This document shows, in pieces, positions 17,202-26,146 of a DNA stretch of 64,000 bases; the stretch's first letter is position 1, and each line of letters starts with the position of its first letter. The notes beneath the pieces are model-generated. The model worked only from the letters and a program-made list of their open reading frames with translations, made no database searches and was not told the DNA's origin. Location of the stretch: the NCBI RefSeq assembly GCF_000620625.1, contig NZ_JIAW01000004.1:393690-457689 (forward strand), given 5' to 3'. Position numbers and translations under genes: made by a program. The stretch is from Mycobacterium sp. URHB0044. Lineage in GTDB: Bacteria; Actinomycetota; Actinomycetes; Mycobacteriales; Mycobacteriaceae.

Positions 17202-18797
17202 TCATCCGTCGGCGCCGTCGGCGCCCTGGGTACTACCAGCCGTGCCATCGCCATAGCCGCCTTCGCCACCGGTACCCCCTGGTGTGCCGCCGTTGCCGCC
17301 GTTGCCGCCGAACGCCTTGCTGACGGTGCTCTCGGCATTGCCGCCGTCTCCGCCGAAACCACCGACACCGCTCGGCCCCCCGCCGCTGCCGCCGTGGCCG
17401 CCATTGCCGCCGGTGGCCTCGGCATTGGGAATGCTGGCGTCGCCGGTGCCGGCCTTGGCGTACGAGCCCTGACCGCCATTGCCGCCTTTGCCGCCACCTC
17501 CAGTCCCGCCGTTGCCGCCGTTGCCGCCAGCTGCGTTGCCCTCTGCGAATACGGCAACAGGGGCGTCGCCGCCATTGCCGCCGTTGCCGAGCACGCTGCT
17601 GCCGCCATCGCCGCCGTTGCCGCCCGTCGCGTTGCCACCACTAAAGGAATCGGTCTGGTCGCCGCCGTTGCCACCGTTGCCACCGTTGCCGCCCCAGGCG
17701 TTGCCGCCGTCACCTCCGTCACCGCCGAAGACATCACTGTGATAGCTGTAATTGCTGTGGCTGGCGTCGCCGCCGTCGCCACCATTGCCGCCGTTGCCTC
17801 CGTCGCCGCCGTCGCCTCCGTAGGCCTTGCCGTCAGGCGCAATGGCCTGGCTGATGTAGCCCGCGTCGCCACCATTGCCCCCGTGGTAGGCGGTGCTGCC
17901 CGCGAAACCATTGCCGCCGTCGCCGCCGTCGCCTGCGATGGCATCACCGACAAGAGTGACGGCCATACCGCCGTTACCTCCGTCCCCACCGTTGCCCAAG
18001 GAGCTGTCACCGCCCCTACCGCCGTTGCCGCCGGTCGCGGGCACGTTGAGGGCGACGATGTTCTGCTGGTCCGCGGGGTGGACGCCGGCGTCGCCGCCGT
18101 CGCCACCCTTTCCGCCATTGCCGTAGTACGCGCTCCCGCCGTTGCCGCCATTGCCGGCGATCCCGATCAACGGATCCGCATTGCCTCCTCTGCCGCCGTT
18201 GCCGCCACCCCCGTAGAGCAACCCGCCAGCCCCGCCGTTGCCGCCGTCCTGGCCGAGCCCACCGTTGGCGCCGTCGGCGCCCCTGCCGACGAGCAGACCG
18301 CCGTGCCCGCCGTTCTGGCCTGGTATGCGGCCGGCGGCGCCGTTACCGATGAGCAGGCCGCCATTCGCACCCGGCGTGATGGCATTGCCGATCAGCCAAC
18401 CTCCCGGCCCGACCACGTTGAACGGGTTGGCCAGGATCTGCGCCGGCGCACCTAGCAGACGAGCCAGGATCGGGTCGATCGGTGCCGCCGGGCCGACCCG
18501 GCCGATCGTCGGCGGCACGAACAGCGACGGCACGGACACGCTGTCCGCGCTCCGCTCTCGGCCCAAGGCGCAGACGAGGTCGGTCGCGGCGCAAGAGGCA
18601 GCGAGCAGTTCATTCGGTATCGGCACCGAATGATCAACCAACACAATGGATGTGGAGAGGATCCTCGCCTGAACCGCCGGGCTCGGGTGGCCACCGGTCA
18701 ACGCAGTGCCGGCCCCCACCGCGGCCAGTGCACCGACAGTCGCCGCCGACGCAAGGATCCGCTTCCGGCCCCGCGACTGCTTCATGTGCTTGCCCAT
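17202..18797 (-). CDS. Secreted PGRS-like glycine-rich repeat protein without PE domain (copy 1)
   Basis: A 531-residue protein. Residues 1-40 are a basic Sec-type signal region (MGKHMKQSRGRKRILASAAT). Residues 41-125 form a non-repeat head with a two-cysteine motif SCAATDLVCAL. Next comes a linker (PFNVVGPGGWLIGNAITPG), then about 380 residues of GGNGGxGG-type repeats identical in style to PE_PGRS proteins, ending in GADGADG. There is no PE domain. It lies 27 bases downstream of its paralogue at 18825-20522, so the two probably form an operon. The function is unknown; a surface or matrix role is only inference. Confidence 0.82.
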   Translation of the reverse strand: MGKHMKQSRGRKRILASAATVGALAAVGAGTALTGGHPSPAVQARILSTSIVLVDHSVPIPNELLAASCAATDLVCALGRERSADSVSVPSLFVPPTIGRVGPAAPIDPILARLLGAPAQILANPFNVVGPGGWLIGNAITPGANGGLLIGNGAAGRIPGQNGGHGGLLVGRGADGANGGLGQDGGNGGAGGLLYGGGGNGGRGGNADPLIGIAGNGGNGGSAYYGNGGKGGDGGDAGVHPADQQNIVALNVPATGGNGGRGGDSSLGNGGDGGNGGMAVTLVGDAIAGDGGDGGNGFAGSTAYHGGNGGDAGYISQAIAPDGKAYGGDGGDGGNGGNGGDGGDASHSNYSYHSDVFGGDGGDGGNAWGGNGGNGGNGGDQTDSFSGGNATGGNGGDGGSSVLGNGGNGGDAPVAVFAEGNAAGGNGGNGGTGGGGKGGNGGQGSYAKAGTGDASIPNAEATGGNGGHGGSGGGPSGVGGFGGDGGNAESTVSKAFGGNGGNGGTPGGTGGEGGYGDGTAGSTQGADGADG

Positions 18798-18824
18798 TAC
18801 GTCCTCCCGAAGACCTTGTTGGAG

Positions 18825-20522
18825 CTATCCGTCGGCGCCGTCGGCACCGTTGGCGCCGGTGCCCGTGCCGCCTGTGCCGCCGGAACCGGCGGTACCCCCG
18901 TGGCCGGGCGCAGCGCTTCCGCCATTGCCGCCGTTGCCGCCGGTGCCGTTGCCACTGGCCGGGCTTTGGGCGTTGCCGCCATTGCCACCGTTACCGCCGT
19001 CGTCGCCGAGAGGTCCGCCGTCACCGCCGTCACCGCCGGCACCGCCGAACGACGCCCCGTCCGACCGGGGATTCTTGGCACCGCCACCATCGCCGCCGCT
19101 GCCGCCGTTGCCGTTCGCGATGTTGGCGCCGCCGTTGCCACCGGTTCCGCCGGCGCCGCCCGTCGCAACCGTGTTGCCGAAGCCGCCGCCGAAGCCGCCG
19201 GCGCCGGCTGGGCCGCCGTCACCGCCTTCACCGCCGTAGCTGCCGCTGCTGATGGCGCCGAGGCCGCCATTGCCACCGGTACCGCCGGTCGCGTTGCCGT
19301 CCGCGAAGACACCGGTGGCGAAATCGCCTCCGGCAGCTGAGGCGTCGCCGCCGTCGCCGCCGTCGCCGAAGTAGCCCCCGGCGTTGCCGCCGTCGCCACC
19401 GTTTCCGCCGACTGCGTCACCGGCCAAGCTGGCGACGCTGTGGCTGCCGTCGCCACCGTCACCGCCGCTGCCGAAACCGTTGCCGCCGGTGCCGAAGCCG
19501 TTGCCTGCGTTACCGCCGTCGCCACCGCTGCCGCCGGTGGCGGTTCCGTTGAGGGCGGTCGTGGTGGCGCCGACCCCGGCGTTGCCCCCGACGCCACCGT
19601 CGCCATCGCCGCCGCCGTTGCCCCCCGCGCCGCCGCTCCCGGCGGTGGCGTCACCGTTGGTAGTGGCGGCCTCGCCGCCGTTCCCTCCGGACCCACCATT
19701 GCCATCCGCCCAGCTGTGGCCGCCGGCGCCACCATTCCCGCCGACCGCCGGCACCGCGAGGGAATTGTCGACCCGTTCGCCGTTGACGATGTGAATCGAG
19801 CCGGCGTCGCCGCCGTCGCCACCGTCACCGCCGTCGCCCCGAAATGCGCTCCCGCCGGCACCGCCATTACCCGCGATACCGGTCAACGGGTCCGCGGCAC
19901 CGCCGTTGCCGCCGTGACCGCCGTTGCCGATGAACAGGCCGCCGGCCCCGCCGCTGCCGCCGTTCTGGCCGATGCCACCGTTCGCGCCGTTGCCGCCGGC
20001 ACCGATGAGGAGGCCGCCGTACCCACCGTTCTGGCCCGGCGTTCGGCCGCCGGCACCGTTGCCGATGAGCAGACCACCGTTCGCGCCGGGGGTGACGGCA
20101 TCACCGATGAGCCAACCGCCGCGCCCGATCACGTTGAACGGGTTGGCCAGGATCTGGCCGGGCGCTCCCACCAGGCGGACGATCAGCACATCAACGGTGT
20201 CGAACAGTGCCGCGTCAAGCCTGTTGACCGGCAACGCGGGTACCGGGAGGCGAATCGCCGACGGGCCTTCCGATCCACTGCGCCCACCGGCCAAGGCACA
20301 GATGATGTCCGTCGAGGCGCAAGAGCCGACGACCCGTTCACTGGGTGCCGGCACCGAAAGATCGACCAAGGCGACGGGCATGCTGACCACCAGGGGCTGA
20401 ACGTCAGAACTCGGTTGGACGGCCACCAACGCGGCACCGGACGCGGCCAACGCACCGGCCGTCACTGCCGACGCAAGAAACCGATGATGAGCCGGGGACG
20501 ACTGGCGCGCGTGCTTGGCCAT
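18825..20522 (-). CDS. Secreted PGRS-like glycine-rich repeat protein without PE domain (copy 2)
   Basis: A 565-residue paralogue of the 17202-18797 protein with the same plan. It has a basic start and Sec signal peptide, a head with [11 protein letters not shown], the linker [23 protein letters not shown], a long PGRS repeat region and the GADGADG end. The linker closely resembles the GRPLIGNG junction of PE_PGRS proteins, yet the PE part is replaced by the signal-peptide head. It is the first gene of the pair, and its upstream region holds the two palindromes at 20606 and 20656. A GAGAGG site precedes the ATG. Confidence 0.82.
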   Translation of the reverse strand: MAKHARQSSPAHHRFLASAVTAGALAASGAALVAVQPSSDVQPLVVSMPVALVDLSVPAPSERVVGSCASTDIICALAGGRSGSEGPSAIRLPVPALPVNRLDAALFDTVDVLIVRLVGAPGQILANPFNVIGRGGWLIGDAVTPGANGGLLIGNGAGGRTPGQNGGYGGLLIGAGGNGANGGIGQNGGSGGAGGLFIGNGGHGGNGGAADPLTGIAGNGGAGGSAFRGDGGDGGDGGDAGSIHIVNGERVDNSLAVPAVGGNGGAGGHSWADGNGGSGGNGGEAATTNGDATAGSGGAGGNGGGDGDGGVGGNAGVGATTTALNGTATGGSGGDGGNAGNGFGTGGNGFGSGGDGGDGSHSVASLAGDAVGGNGGDGGNAGGYFGDGGDGGDASAAGGDFATGVFADGNATGGTGGNGGLGAISSGSYGGEGGDGGPAGAGGFGGGFGNTVATGGAGGTGGNGGANIANGNGGSGGDGGGAKNPRSDGASFGGAGGDGGDGGPLGDDGGNGGNGGNAQSPASGNGTGGNGGNGGSAAPGHGGTAGSGGTGGTGTGANGADGADG

Positions 20523-20605
20523 GGGGAACGATCCTCTCGCCGGAATAACCCGCTGTGGGCTTCCTGTGTGCTTGCCAGGAACCTAAGTCGGTGGCGATGG
20601 ACCGG

Positions 20606-20627
20606 CTGGGGTAGTCCACTACCCCAG
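20606..20627. promoter_or_regulatory. Perfect 10-bp inverted repeat, copy 1
   Basis: CTGGGGTAGT, two spacer bases CC, then its exact reverse complement. It lies 84 bases upstream of the PGRS-like operon start. A nearly identical copy begins 50 bases further on. Confidence 0.7.
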
Positions 20628-20655
20628 TTCCACCTGCGGCTCGCGAAGATCGTGA

Positions 20656-20677
20656 TTGGAGTAGTCCACTACCCCAG
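20656..20677. promoter_or_regulatory. Near-perfect inverted repeat, copy 2
   Basis: The same motif as at 20606, with two changes in the left arm (TTGGAGTAGT); the spacer and right arm are identical. It lies 34 bases upstream of the small HTH gene at 20711. The pair, in phase by exactly 50 bases, looks like a double operator between divergent transcription units. Confidence 0.7.
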
Positions 20678-20710
20678 CCCGCCGTTGCCGCAGCAGCCAT
20701 CGTCGATCCC

Positions 20711-20908
20711 ATGGGCACCCATGCGCGCCGGGCCGAGTTCTTGCAGCGGTTGCCGTTGCCGTACGCCACCGCCCTGCGGTTGCGTGATGCGGGGTTTGCG
20801 GACGAGGTGATCGCCGAGCGTGTCGGGGTGGATCCGGCCGCGCTCCCGACGTTCATGCGAGTAGCCGAGGCCAAGCTGGCCGCCGCGTCGGACGAGGCAC
20901 CGGCCTGA
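20711..20908 (+). CDS. Small helix-turn-helix-like protein
   Basis: A 65-residue soluble protein. LPYATALRLRDAGFADEVIAERVGVDPAALPTFMRVAEAKL reads as a short helix-turn-helix of the sigma/LuxR type, a kind of mini-protein frequently seen in mycobacteria next to LuxR-type regulators. It is too short to hold a separate sensing domain. It lies 51 bases upstream of the large LuxR-family gene and just downstream of the twin palindromes. No experimental function is known to me. Confidence 0.65.
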   Translation: MGTHARRAEFLQRLPLPYATALRLRDAGFADEVIAERVGVDPAALPTFMRVAEAKLAAASDEAPA

Positions 20909-20947
20909 TCGCTTGCTCGATTCCCGAAGCGGAATGCCTGTGCCGGT

Positions 20948-20953
20948 TAGAAT
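20948..20953 (+). promoter_or_regulatory. -10 element of the LuxR gene, leaderless
   Basis: TAGAAT six bases before the GTG at 20960, with no Shine-Dalgarno, gives a predicted leaderless mRNA independent of the upstream small gene. Confidence 0.6.
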
Positions 20954-20959
20954 CTGCCG

Positions 20960-23572
20960 GTGATCCGCCAGTGGCCCCTGGTCGGGCGATCCGAGGAGCT
21001 TCAGGAGATCGCCGACGCCACGCGGGCCGTCACCGACCGCGCCAGGGGAATCGTGTTGTCCGGCGCCCCCGGCGTCGGCAAGACGCGGGTCGCACGTGAA
21101 GCCGTCGCCGACTGTGGCCGCCGTGATACGCGCAGGCATTGGATCGTCGGTACGGCCTCGGCGCGCGGCGTTCCCTTGGGCGCCTTCGCCGACATCGCCA
21201 GGGACTTCGGGCCAGATCCGTTGCGCCGGGTGCGTGAGGTGATCGACGGCCTCATCGGCGACGCACCTGCCGGGGAGGTGGTCGTCGGTGTCGATGATGC
21301 GCATCTACTGGATGACCTGTCGGCCTTCACGGTTCACCAACTCGTCACCCGCCGCCTCGCAACCGTCATCATGACGATCCGCTCGGGGGAATCGTCGCCA
21401 GACGCCATCACGGCGATCTGGAAAGATCAGCATCTTGAACGCCTTGAACTGCAACCACTTTCAAGCTCGGAGACGACGTACCTGGTGGAGAACGTCCTCG
21501 ACGGTCCTGTGGACTCTGCCAGCGCACAACGACTTTGGCAGTACACCCAAGGCAACGCGTTGTATTTGCGGCACCTCCTCGAGAATGAGGTAACCGCCGG
21601 GCGGATGACACAGCGCTCCAACCTATGGGTGTGGGACGGCCAGCCCAAGCTCTCACCAACACTCGCAGAGTTGCTCGAGACGCGGTTGACCCAGGTGCCC
21701 ACGATCGTTGGGGATGTCCTCGACGCTCTCGCGGTGGCCGAACCCTTGGACGTCGACGTGTTGGCAGCGATCACGAATTCCGATGCACTCACGCAGGCCG
21801 AAGCACTGGGCCTCATCAGCGTAGATACCAGCACACGCCCCGAGTCCGTGCGGCTTGCCCACCCGATGCTGGGTGAGATCCGCCGCACCAACTCCCTGCG
21901 CATGCGGGGCCTGCGCGGGCGCATCGCGGGAGAACTCGCGCGGAAGGAGTCGACGGATGCCCGAGACCTGGTGCGACGCGCCGTCCTCACCATCGAATCC
22001 GATCTCACCGCTGACCCCGAGCTTCTCCTGACCGCGGCGTCGGCCGCGATGCAACTGCTGGATCAGCGGCTGGCCGAGACCCTCGCGGAACGCGCCGTTG
22101 CCGCCGGTGGCGGCGTCGGAGCCAAGTTCGCGCACGCGATGACGGTCACCTGGCAGGAGCGCGGCGTCGAAGCGGAGACCATCCTCGGCGAGCTTGCCGA
22201 GGAGACGTCGGGCCCCATGCGGGTTCAGATTGCGATCCTTCGCGCGTTGAACTTCGCGGTGGTACTCGGTCAAACCACAAGCGCCGAGCGGGAACTCGAC
22301 GAGGAAATGTCTGCTACCGCCGACGAGGCCGCGCAAGCACTCGCCTCGGCACTGCGAGCGTTGATCGACGTCGTGCGCGGCAAGGCCGGGGGCGCGGTCG
22401 ATCGCGCCAGAACCATCCTCGCCGCCGCACCCGCCACCGACCTCGAGCACGTGCTGCTGGCATGGGTGTTGGTCGCCGGACTCGGCGACCTCGGTCGCAT
22501 CGACGAGCTCGAGGCTGCGGCCAACGACGGCTACGCAGTCGCCGCCAGATCTGCGGAAGCGTCCCACCTGCGGCACCCGTTGGCGTTCCTTCAGAGTTAC
22601 GGCTATCGACTTGCCGGTGCCCTTGCACAATCGGACGCCGTGATCGCCCGGATCTGGCGTGACACACGCGACGTTCCGTTTGAGGAGTCGTGGCACAGCG
22701 TGCTCGTCGGCATGTCCGCGATGAGCCGGGGCGCACTCGATGACGCCCGTCGTTCGTTGTGGGAAGCCGTTGCATATCTGGGTACCGGCGACAGCGGCCG
22801 CATGGTGAAGACGTTCGCGCGAGCATGGGCGACGACCGTGACCGCGATGGTCGGAAGAGCCGCGGATGCGCGCCGGGAATTCGATGCGATCGAATGGTGG
22901 GCCAACGAGCCCGACGCGTGCATGGTCGATGCGGAGAAGTCCATCGCAGAGGCCTGGGTGTTCGCGGCCGAAGGCGTTACGTCGCAGGCGATCTCCATCA
23001 CCCGTGCGGCGGCGATGCAGGAACGTCGACTCGGTCGGCCCGCGTGGGAGGTCGTGCTTCTGCAGATGGCGACACAGTTCGGCGACCACACCGCCGCTCC
23101 GAGACTGGCCGAACTCGCCATCGGCGCCCAGGGTCCGCGCGCAGCGGCAGCCGCTGCTCATGCGGCAGCTCTCGCAGCGGGAAGCGGCGACGGGCTGGTG
23201 ACCGCGTCGCGCCACTACGAGGCGTTCGGCGATCGACTTGCCGCCGCCGACGCCGCAGCCCAAGCCGTCGTCGCCTACCAGAACGCCGGGTTACGCGGTG
23301 CCGCGATGAGCGCCTCCGCCACGGCCCAACGTCTCGCCGCCGAATGCCAAGGGGCGCAGACTCCCGCGTTGCGGGCCACGACGACGTCGCAACCCTTCAC
23401 GGCTCGCCAGCGCGAGATCATCTCCCTTGCGGCACAAGGGCTGTCGAACAAGGACATCGCCGACCGGCTCACCATGTCGACGCGCTCGGTCGAGGGGCAC
23501 CTGTTCCGCGCTTCCCAACGGGTCGGCGCCAACAGCCGCGAACAACTGGTCTCGATCCTGCGAGGGGTCTAG
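20960..23572 (+). CDS. LuxR-family transcriptional regulator with STAND-type ATPase
   Basis: An 870-residue regulator. An N-terminal ATPase carries Walker A GAPGVGKT (35-42) and Walker B VVVGVDDAH near residue 112. A long helical repeat region, probably TPR-like, follows, and a C-terminal LuxR HTH spans about 805-868 (FTARQREIISLAAQGLSNKDIADRLTMSTRSVEGHLFRA). It resembles the large mycobacterial LuxR proteins but lacks the cyclase domain some of them carry. The GTG start is supported by the leaderless -10. It is the obvious candidate to bind the palindromes at 20606/20656. Its stop overlaps the convergent cyclase stop through a shared CTAG. Confidence 0.9.
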   Translation: MIRQWPLVGRSEELQEIADATRAVTDRARGIVLSGAPGVGKTRVAREAVADCGRRDTRRHWIVGTASARGVPLGAFADIARDFGPDPLRRVREVIDGLIGDAPAGEVVVGVDDAHLLDDLSAFTVHQLVTRRLATVIMTIRSGESSPDAITAIWKDQHLERLELQPLSSSETTYLVENVLDGPVDSASAQRLWQYTQGNALYLRHLLENEVTAGRMTQRSNLWVWDGQPKLSPTLAELLETRLTQVPTIVGDVLDALAVAEPLDVDVLAAITNSDALTQAEALGLISVDTSTRPESVRLAHPMLGEIRRTNSLRMRGLRGRIAGELARKESTDARDLVRRAVLTIESDLTADPELLLTAASAAMQLLDQRLAETLAERAVAAGGGVGAKFAHAMTVTWQERGVEAETILGELAEETSGPMRVQIAILRALNFAVVLGQTTSAERELDEEMSATADEAAQALASALRALIDVVRGKAGGAVDRARTILAAAPATDLEHVLLAWVLVAGLGDLGRIDELEAAANDGYAVAARSAEASHLRHPLAFLQSYGYRLAGALAQSDAVIARIWRDTRDVPFEESWHSVLVGMSAMSRGALDDARRSLWEAVAYLGTGDSGRMVKTFARAWATTVTAMVGRAADARREFDAIEWWANEPDACMVDAEKSIAEAWVFAAEGVTSQAISITRAAAMQERRLGRPAWEVVLLQMATQFGDHTAAPRLAELAIGAQGPRAAAAAAHAAALAAGSGDGLVTASRHYEAFGDRLAAADAAAQAVVAYQNAGLRGAAMSASATAQRLAAECQGAQTPALRATTTSQPFTARQREIISLAAQGLSNKDIADRLTMSTRSVEGHLFRASQRVGANSREQLVSILRGV

Positions 23573-25077
23573 TGAGCTGGGTTCAGTCCGAAGACCTGAA
23601 TCTCGGCTGACTTACCCTTCAACGCGTACAGGCCCCGGTCGGTGAGTGCGGACGGTCGCGAGCTCAGGGCGTCGACGGAGCGGTGAGTGAGAAGGATCGC
23701 GTCGCCAGTGGTCTTGGTCAGCTGCTCGACGCGGGCGGCGACGTTGACGGTGTCACCGATCAGGGTGAACTCCAGCTTGCTTCCCCCACCGATGGTGCCG
23801 GCGATCACCTTGCCGGTGTTGATGCCGATGCCGATGCGCAGTTCGCCACCGAAGCGCTCAGCGACCAGGCGGTGAATCTGAACCGCCGCGCTCACCGCGG
23901 CGTCGGCATGGTTGGCAACGTCGTTGGGGGCGCCGAACACGGCCAACGCACCGTCGCCGAGGAACTTGTTGACGTGCCCGCCTGCGTCGACGACGGCAGG
24001 TACGACGATCCCGAACAGGGCATTGAGTCGCGCGACGGTGTCCTCGGCGCTGTTGGCTTCGGCGAACGGAGTGAAATCCCGGATGTCGACGAACATCACC
24101 GTCACCTCCCGGCGCTCTCCGGTGAACACGTCGTCACCCTGCTCGAGCAACCGGGACGCCAGAATCGGGTCGACGTACGTGCCGAACGCCGCCTGAAGCC
24201 GTTGCCGCTCAGCCAAACCCGCCTGCATCCGATTGAACGACGCCGCCAGCACACCAAGATCATCGTCCTGCACCACCGGCACGCGCTGGCTGTAATCCCC
24301 GGCCGCAACGCGTTTGGTCCCCTTTGCCAGGTCGCGAATGGGTTGCAACGATGACGAGAACGCGGCGCCAACCGTGATCGGCACCGCCAAACCGAGCGTC
24401 AGCGCACATCCGATCAGGACGGCGAGCACCGGAGAGTCATTGGCCCGATCGAACACAGCCGCGAGCATCGCGCCCCCGACACCGAACGCCAACGCGGAGG
24501 CGAGGATTGCGGCGTTCGACCAGGCAGCAAAGGTGGGTCGAGGACGCGCGAGCGAATCACCGATGCCCGATTCGCCGGCGATCGCAACCCTGGCAGGCCG
24601 CGCCGCTGCTTCCAGGAAACCGTGCACACCGGGTAACAGGGCCGCGCCCCCGACGACGGCACCCAGGATCCCGTACTGGACGAGTTTCGACCCAGTCGCT
24701 CCGACGACTGCACCAACTCCGACCATGAGGGCAGCGGTCCCGACCGCGCTGCCGCCCACCACTCGAACGAACGCCCCCCGAGCCCAGCGGTAGGTCGCAT
24801 CCAGCGCCAGGACTCCATCGACGCCGCGGCCCACGGCCCACCGCTCGACGAGTTGCATCCGGCCGACGCCGGGAAGAACTATCGCGTACACCAGCAACAG
24901 CACCGCCGCACCTGTGCCGACGGCCGTCTCGACGTATGCATGCGAGCTCTCGTAACCAAGAACGACGAACGAGAAGACTAGGTAGACGGGTAGTACCACT
25001 GCGACGCTGATCGCCGCGATCACCCAGGAGTACCTCGCCGCGTGACGATCCCACGCCCATTGCCAGATGCGGTCCAT
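23569..25077 (-). CDS. Membrane class III adenylate cyclase with HAMP domain (paralogue A)
   Basis: A 502-residue protein. There are six membrane helices in the first 260 residues, then a HAMP linker (about 255-310) and a class III cyclase domain (about 325-490) with VTVMFVDIRDFTPFAE, NKFLGDGALAVFGAP and LIGDTVNVAARVEQL. Both metal aspartates and the transition-state N/R pair are visible. It should make cAMP at the inner membrane face, like the Rv1318c-Rv1320c and Rv3645 group. A TAGTCT -10 six bases before the ATG predicts a leaderless mRNA. A paralogue lies at 26147-27667 with a partly near-identical 3' half. Confidence 0.92.
   Translation of the reverse strand: MDRIWQWAWDRHAARYSWVIAAISVAVVLPVYLVFSFVVLGYESSHAYVETAVGTGAAVLLLVYAIVLPGVGRMQLVERWAVGRGVDGVLALDATYRWARGAFVRVVGGSAVGTAALMVGVGAVVGATGSKLVQYGILGAVVGGAALLPGVHGFLEAAARPARVAIAGESGIGDSLARPRPTFAAWSNAAILASALAFGVGGAMLAAVFDRANDSPVLAVLIGCALTLGLAVPITVGAAFSSSLQPIRDLAKGTKRVAAGDYSQRVPVVQDDDLGVLAASFNRMQAGLAERQRLQAAFGTYVDPILASRLLEQGDDVFTGERREVTVMFVDIRDFTPFAEANSAEDTVARLNALFGIVVPAVVDAGGHVNKFLGDGALAVFGAPNDVANHADAAVSAAVQIHRLVAERFGGELRIGIGINTGKVIAGTIGGGSKLEFTLIGDTVNVAARVEQLTKTTGDAILLTHRSVDALSSRPSALTDRGLYALKGKSAEIQVFGLNPAH
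23685..24300. repeat. Duplicated cyclase/HAMP-coding segment, copy A
   Basis: This segment aligns without gaps to 26275-26890 at a constant offset of 2590 bases. It includes an identical run of 86 bases (24032-24117) and one of 58 bases (24191-24248). Similarity falls off in the membrane-domain half of the genes. Confidence 0.8.
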
Positions 25078-25083
25078 TTCAAG

Positions 25084-25089
25084 AGACTA
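25084..25089 (-). promoter_or_regulatory. -10 element of membrane cyclase A, leaderless
   Basis: Minus-strand TAGTCT, six bases before the ATG at 25077. The paralogue has the same hexamer (27673-27678), five bases before its ATG. Confidence 0.55.
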
Positions 25090-25257
25090 GGCGCCCACCA
25101 GAGCCAAGAGAGACGAATATGCGTTCATTTCGTGCTTATTTCGTTGTGCCGCATATGAGTAAGCACCGGGAGAATGTGGGACGGTAATCATTGGCCATCC
25201 GGCCTCAATACACAGGGCCCCGGCCGCAGTCGCCGAGTTCACCTTGCGGGAGTCCAT

Positions 25258-26139
25258 ATGCGACGTACGACGAGCATCCGAACAACTGCCGTGATCGGAA
25301 CGCTCACCGTTCTAGTAGCTTTGGTGATGGCACCAGGCGCGCTGGCAGATCCCGACGAAGGCGTTGACTCGTCGCAGACCTCGGCGCCGTTGGAACAGAC
25401 TGCGGGAGAAGTCAACGAGACAGGCTCCAGCACAGCATCTTTCAGTGTAGAGGCAGTGAACCCTTCGAACGAATCGATCGTTGGCGTCGCCAAGCCGATC
25501 GTCATCACCTTCACCGCGCCAATTACGGACCGGAAGGCGGTCGAGGACGCGATCCACATCTCATCGGATCCCCCGGTGGAAGGAAAGTTCTACTGGACGA
25601 ATGACAGCCAGGTGCGATGGCGGCCCCTTGCATTCTGGCCCGAACACACAGGAGTGCACATCGATGCGGCGGGCACCACGTCCAGCTTCAGCACTGGAGA
25701 CGCGCTAGTCGCCACGGCCGACAACAACACCCACCAGATGACGATCACGCGCAATGGCAACCTCGAGCAGACATTTCCGATGTCGATGGGCAAGCCGGGC
25801 CACGACACCCCCGACGGCACCTACTACGTTCAGGACAAGTTTTCCGACGTCGTGATGGACTCCGAGACGTACGGAGTGTCGAATGAGTCACCAGAGGGCT
25901 ATCGCCTCCACGTCAAGCTGGCGGTGCAAATCGACAACAGCGGCACCTTCGTGCACAGCGCGCCTTGGTCGGTCTCCGATCAGGGGAACCGGAACGTGAG
26001 CCACGGCTGCATCAACATCAGTCCGGCAGACGCGCAGTGGTTCTACGACAACTTCGGGGTGGGCGATCCCATCGTCGTCACGAATTCCGTCGGTAGCTAC
26101 ACGCAAAACGACGGTGGCCAGGATTGGCAAATCGATTGA
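25258..26139 (+). CDS. L,D-transpeptidase (YkuD domain)
   Basis: A 293-residue secreted enzyme. There is a Sec signal peptide (residues 1-30, cleavage after ALA), then an Ig-like domain at about 60-145 ([17 protein letters not shown]) and a YkuD catalytic domain at about 155-280 with H233, SHGCINIS and catalytic C251. It makes 3-3 cross-links in peptidoglycan. No lipobox is present, so it is not a lipoprotein of the LdtB type. The ATG at 25258 is chosen over the longer frame because GGGAG precedes it and the signal peptide starts there. It sits between the two cyclase paralogues and its stop is 7 bases from the second. Confidence 0.93.
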   Translation: MRRTTSIRTTAVIGTLTVLVALVMAPGALADPDEGVDSSQTSAPLEQTAGEVNETGSSTASFSVEAVNPSNESIVGVAKPIVITFTAPITDRKAVEDAIHISSDPPVEGKFYWTNDSQVRWRPLAFWPEHTGVHIDAAGTTSSFSTGDALVATADNNTHQMTITRNGNLEQTFPMSMGKPGHDTPDGTYYVQDKFSDVVMDSETYGVSNESPEGYRLHVKLAVQIDNSGTFVHSAPWSVSDQGNRNVSHGCINISPADAQWFYDNFGVGDPIVVTNSVGSYTQNDGGQDWQID

Positions 26140-26146
26140 CGATGGA

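Noticed and set aside
17260..20100. Possible CRISPR or tandem-repeat array
   Set aside because: The repetition is short GCCGCC/GTTGCC codon-level repetition of coding PGRS sequence, without fixed repeats, unique spacers or cas genes.
17394..20810. Alanine/valine-rich plus-strand frames opposite the PGRS-like genes
   Set aside because: They are the reverse reading of GGCGGC-type repeats. The minus frames have signal peptides, heads, linkers and matching ends.
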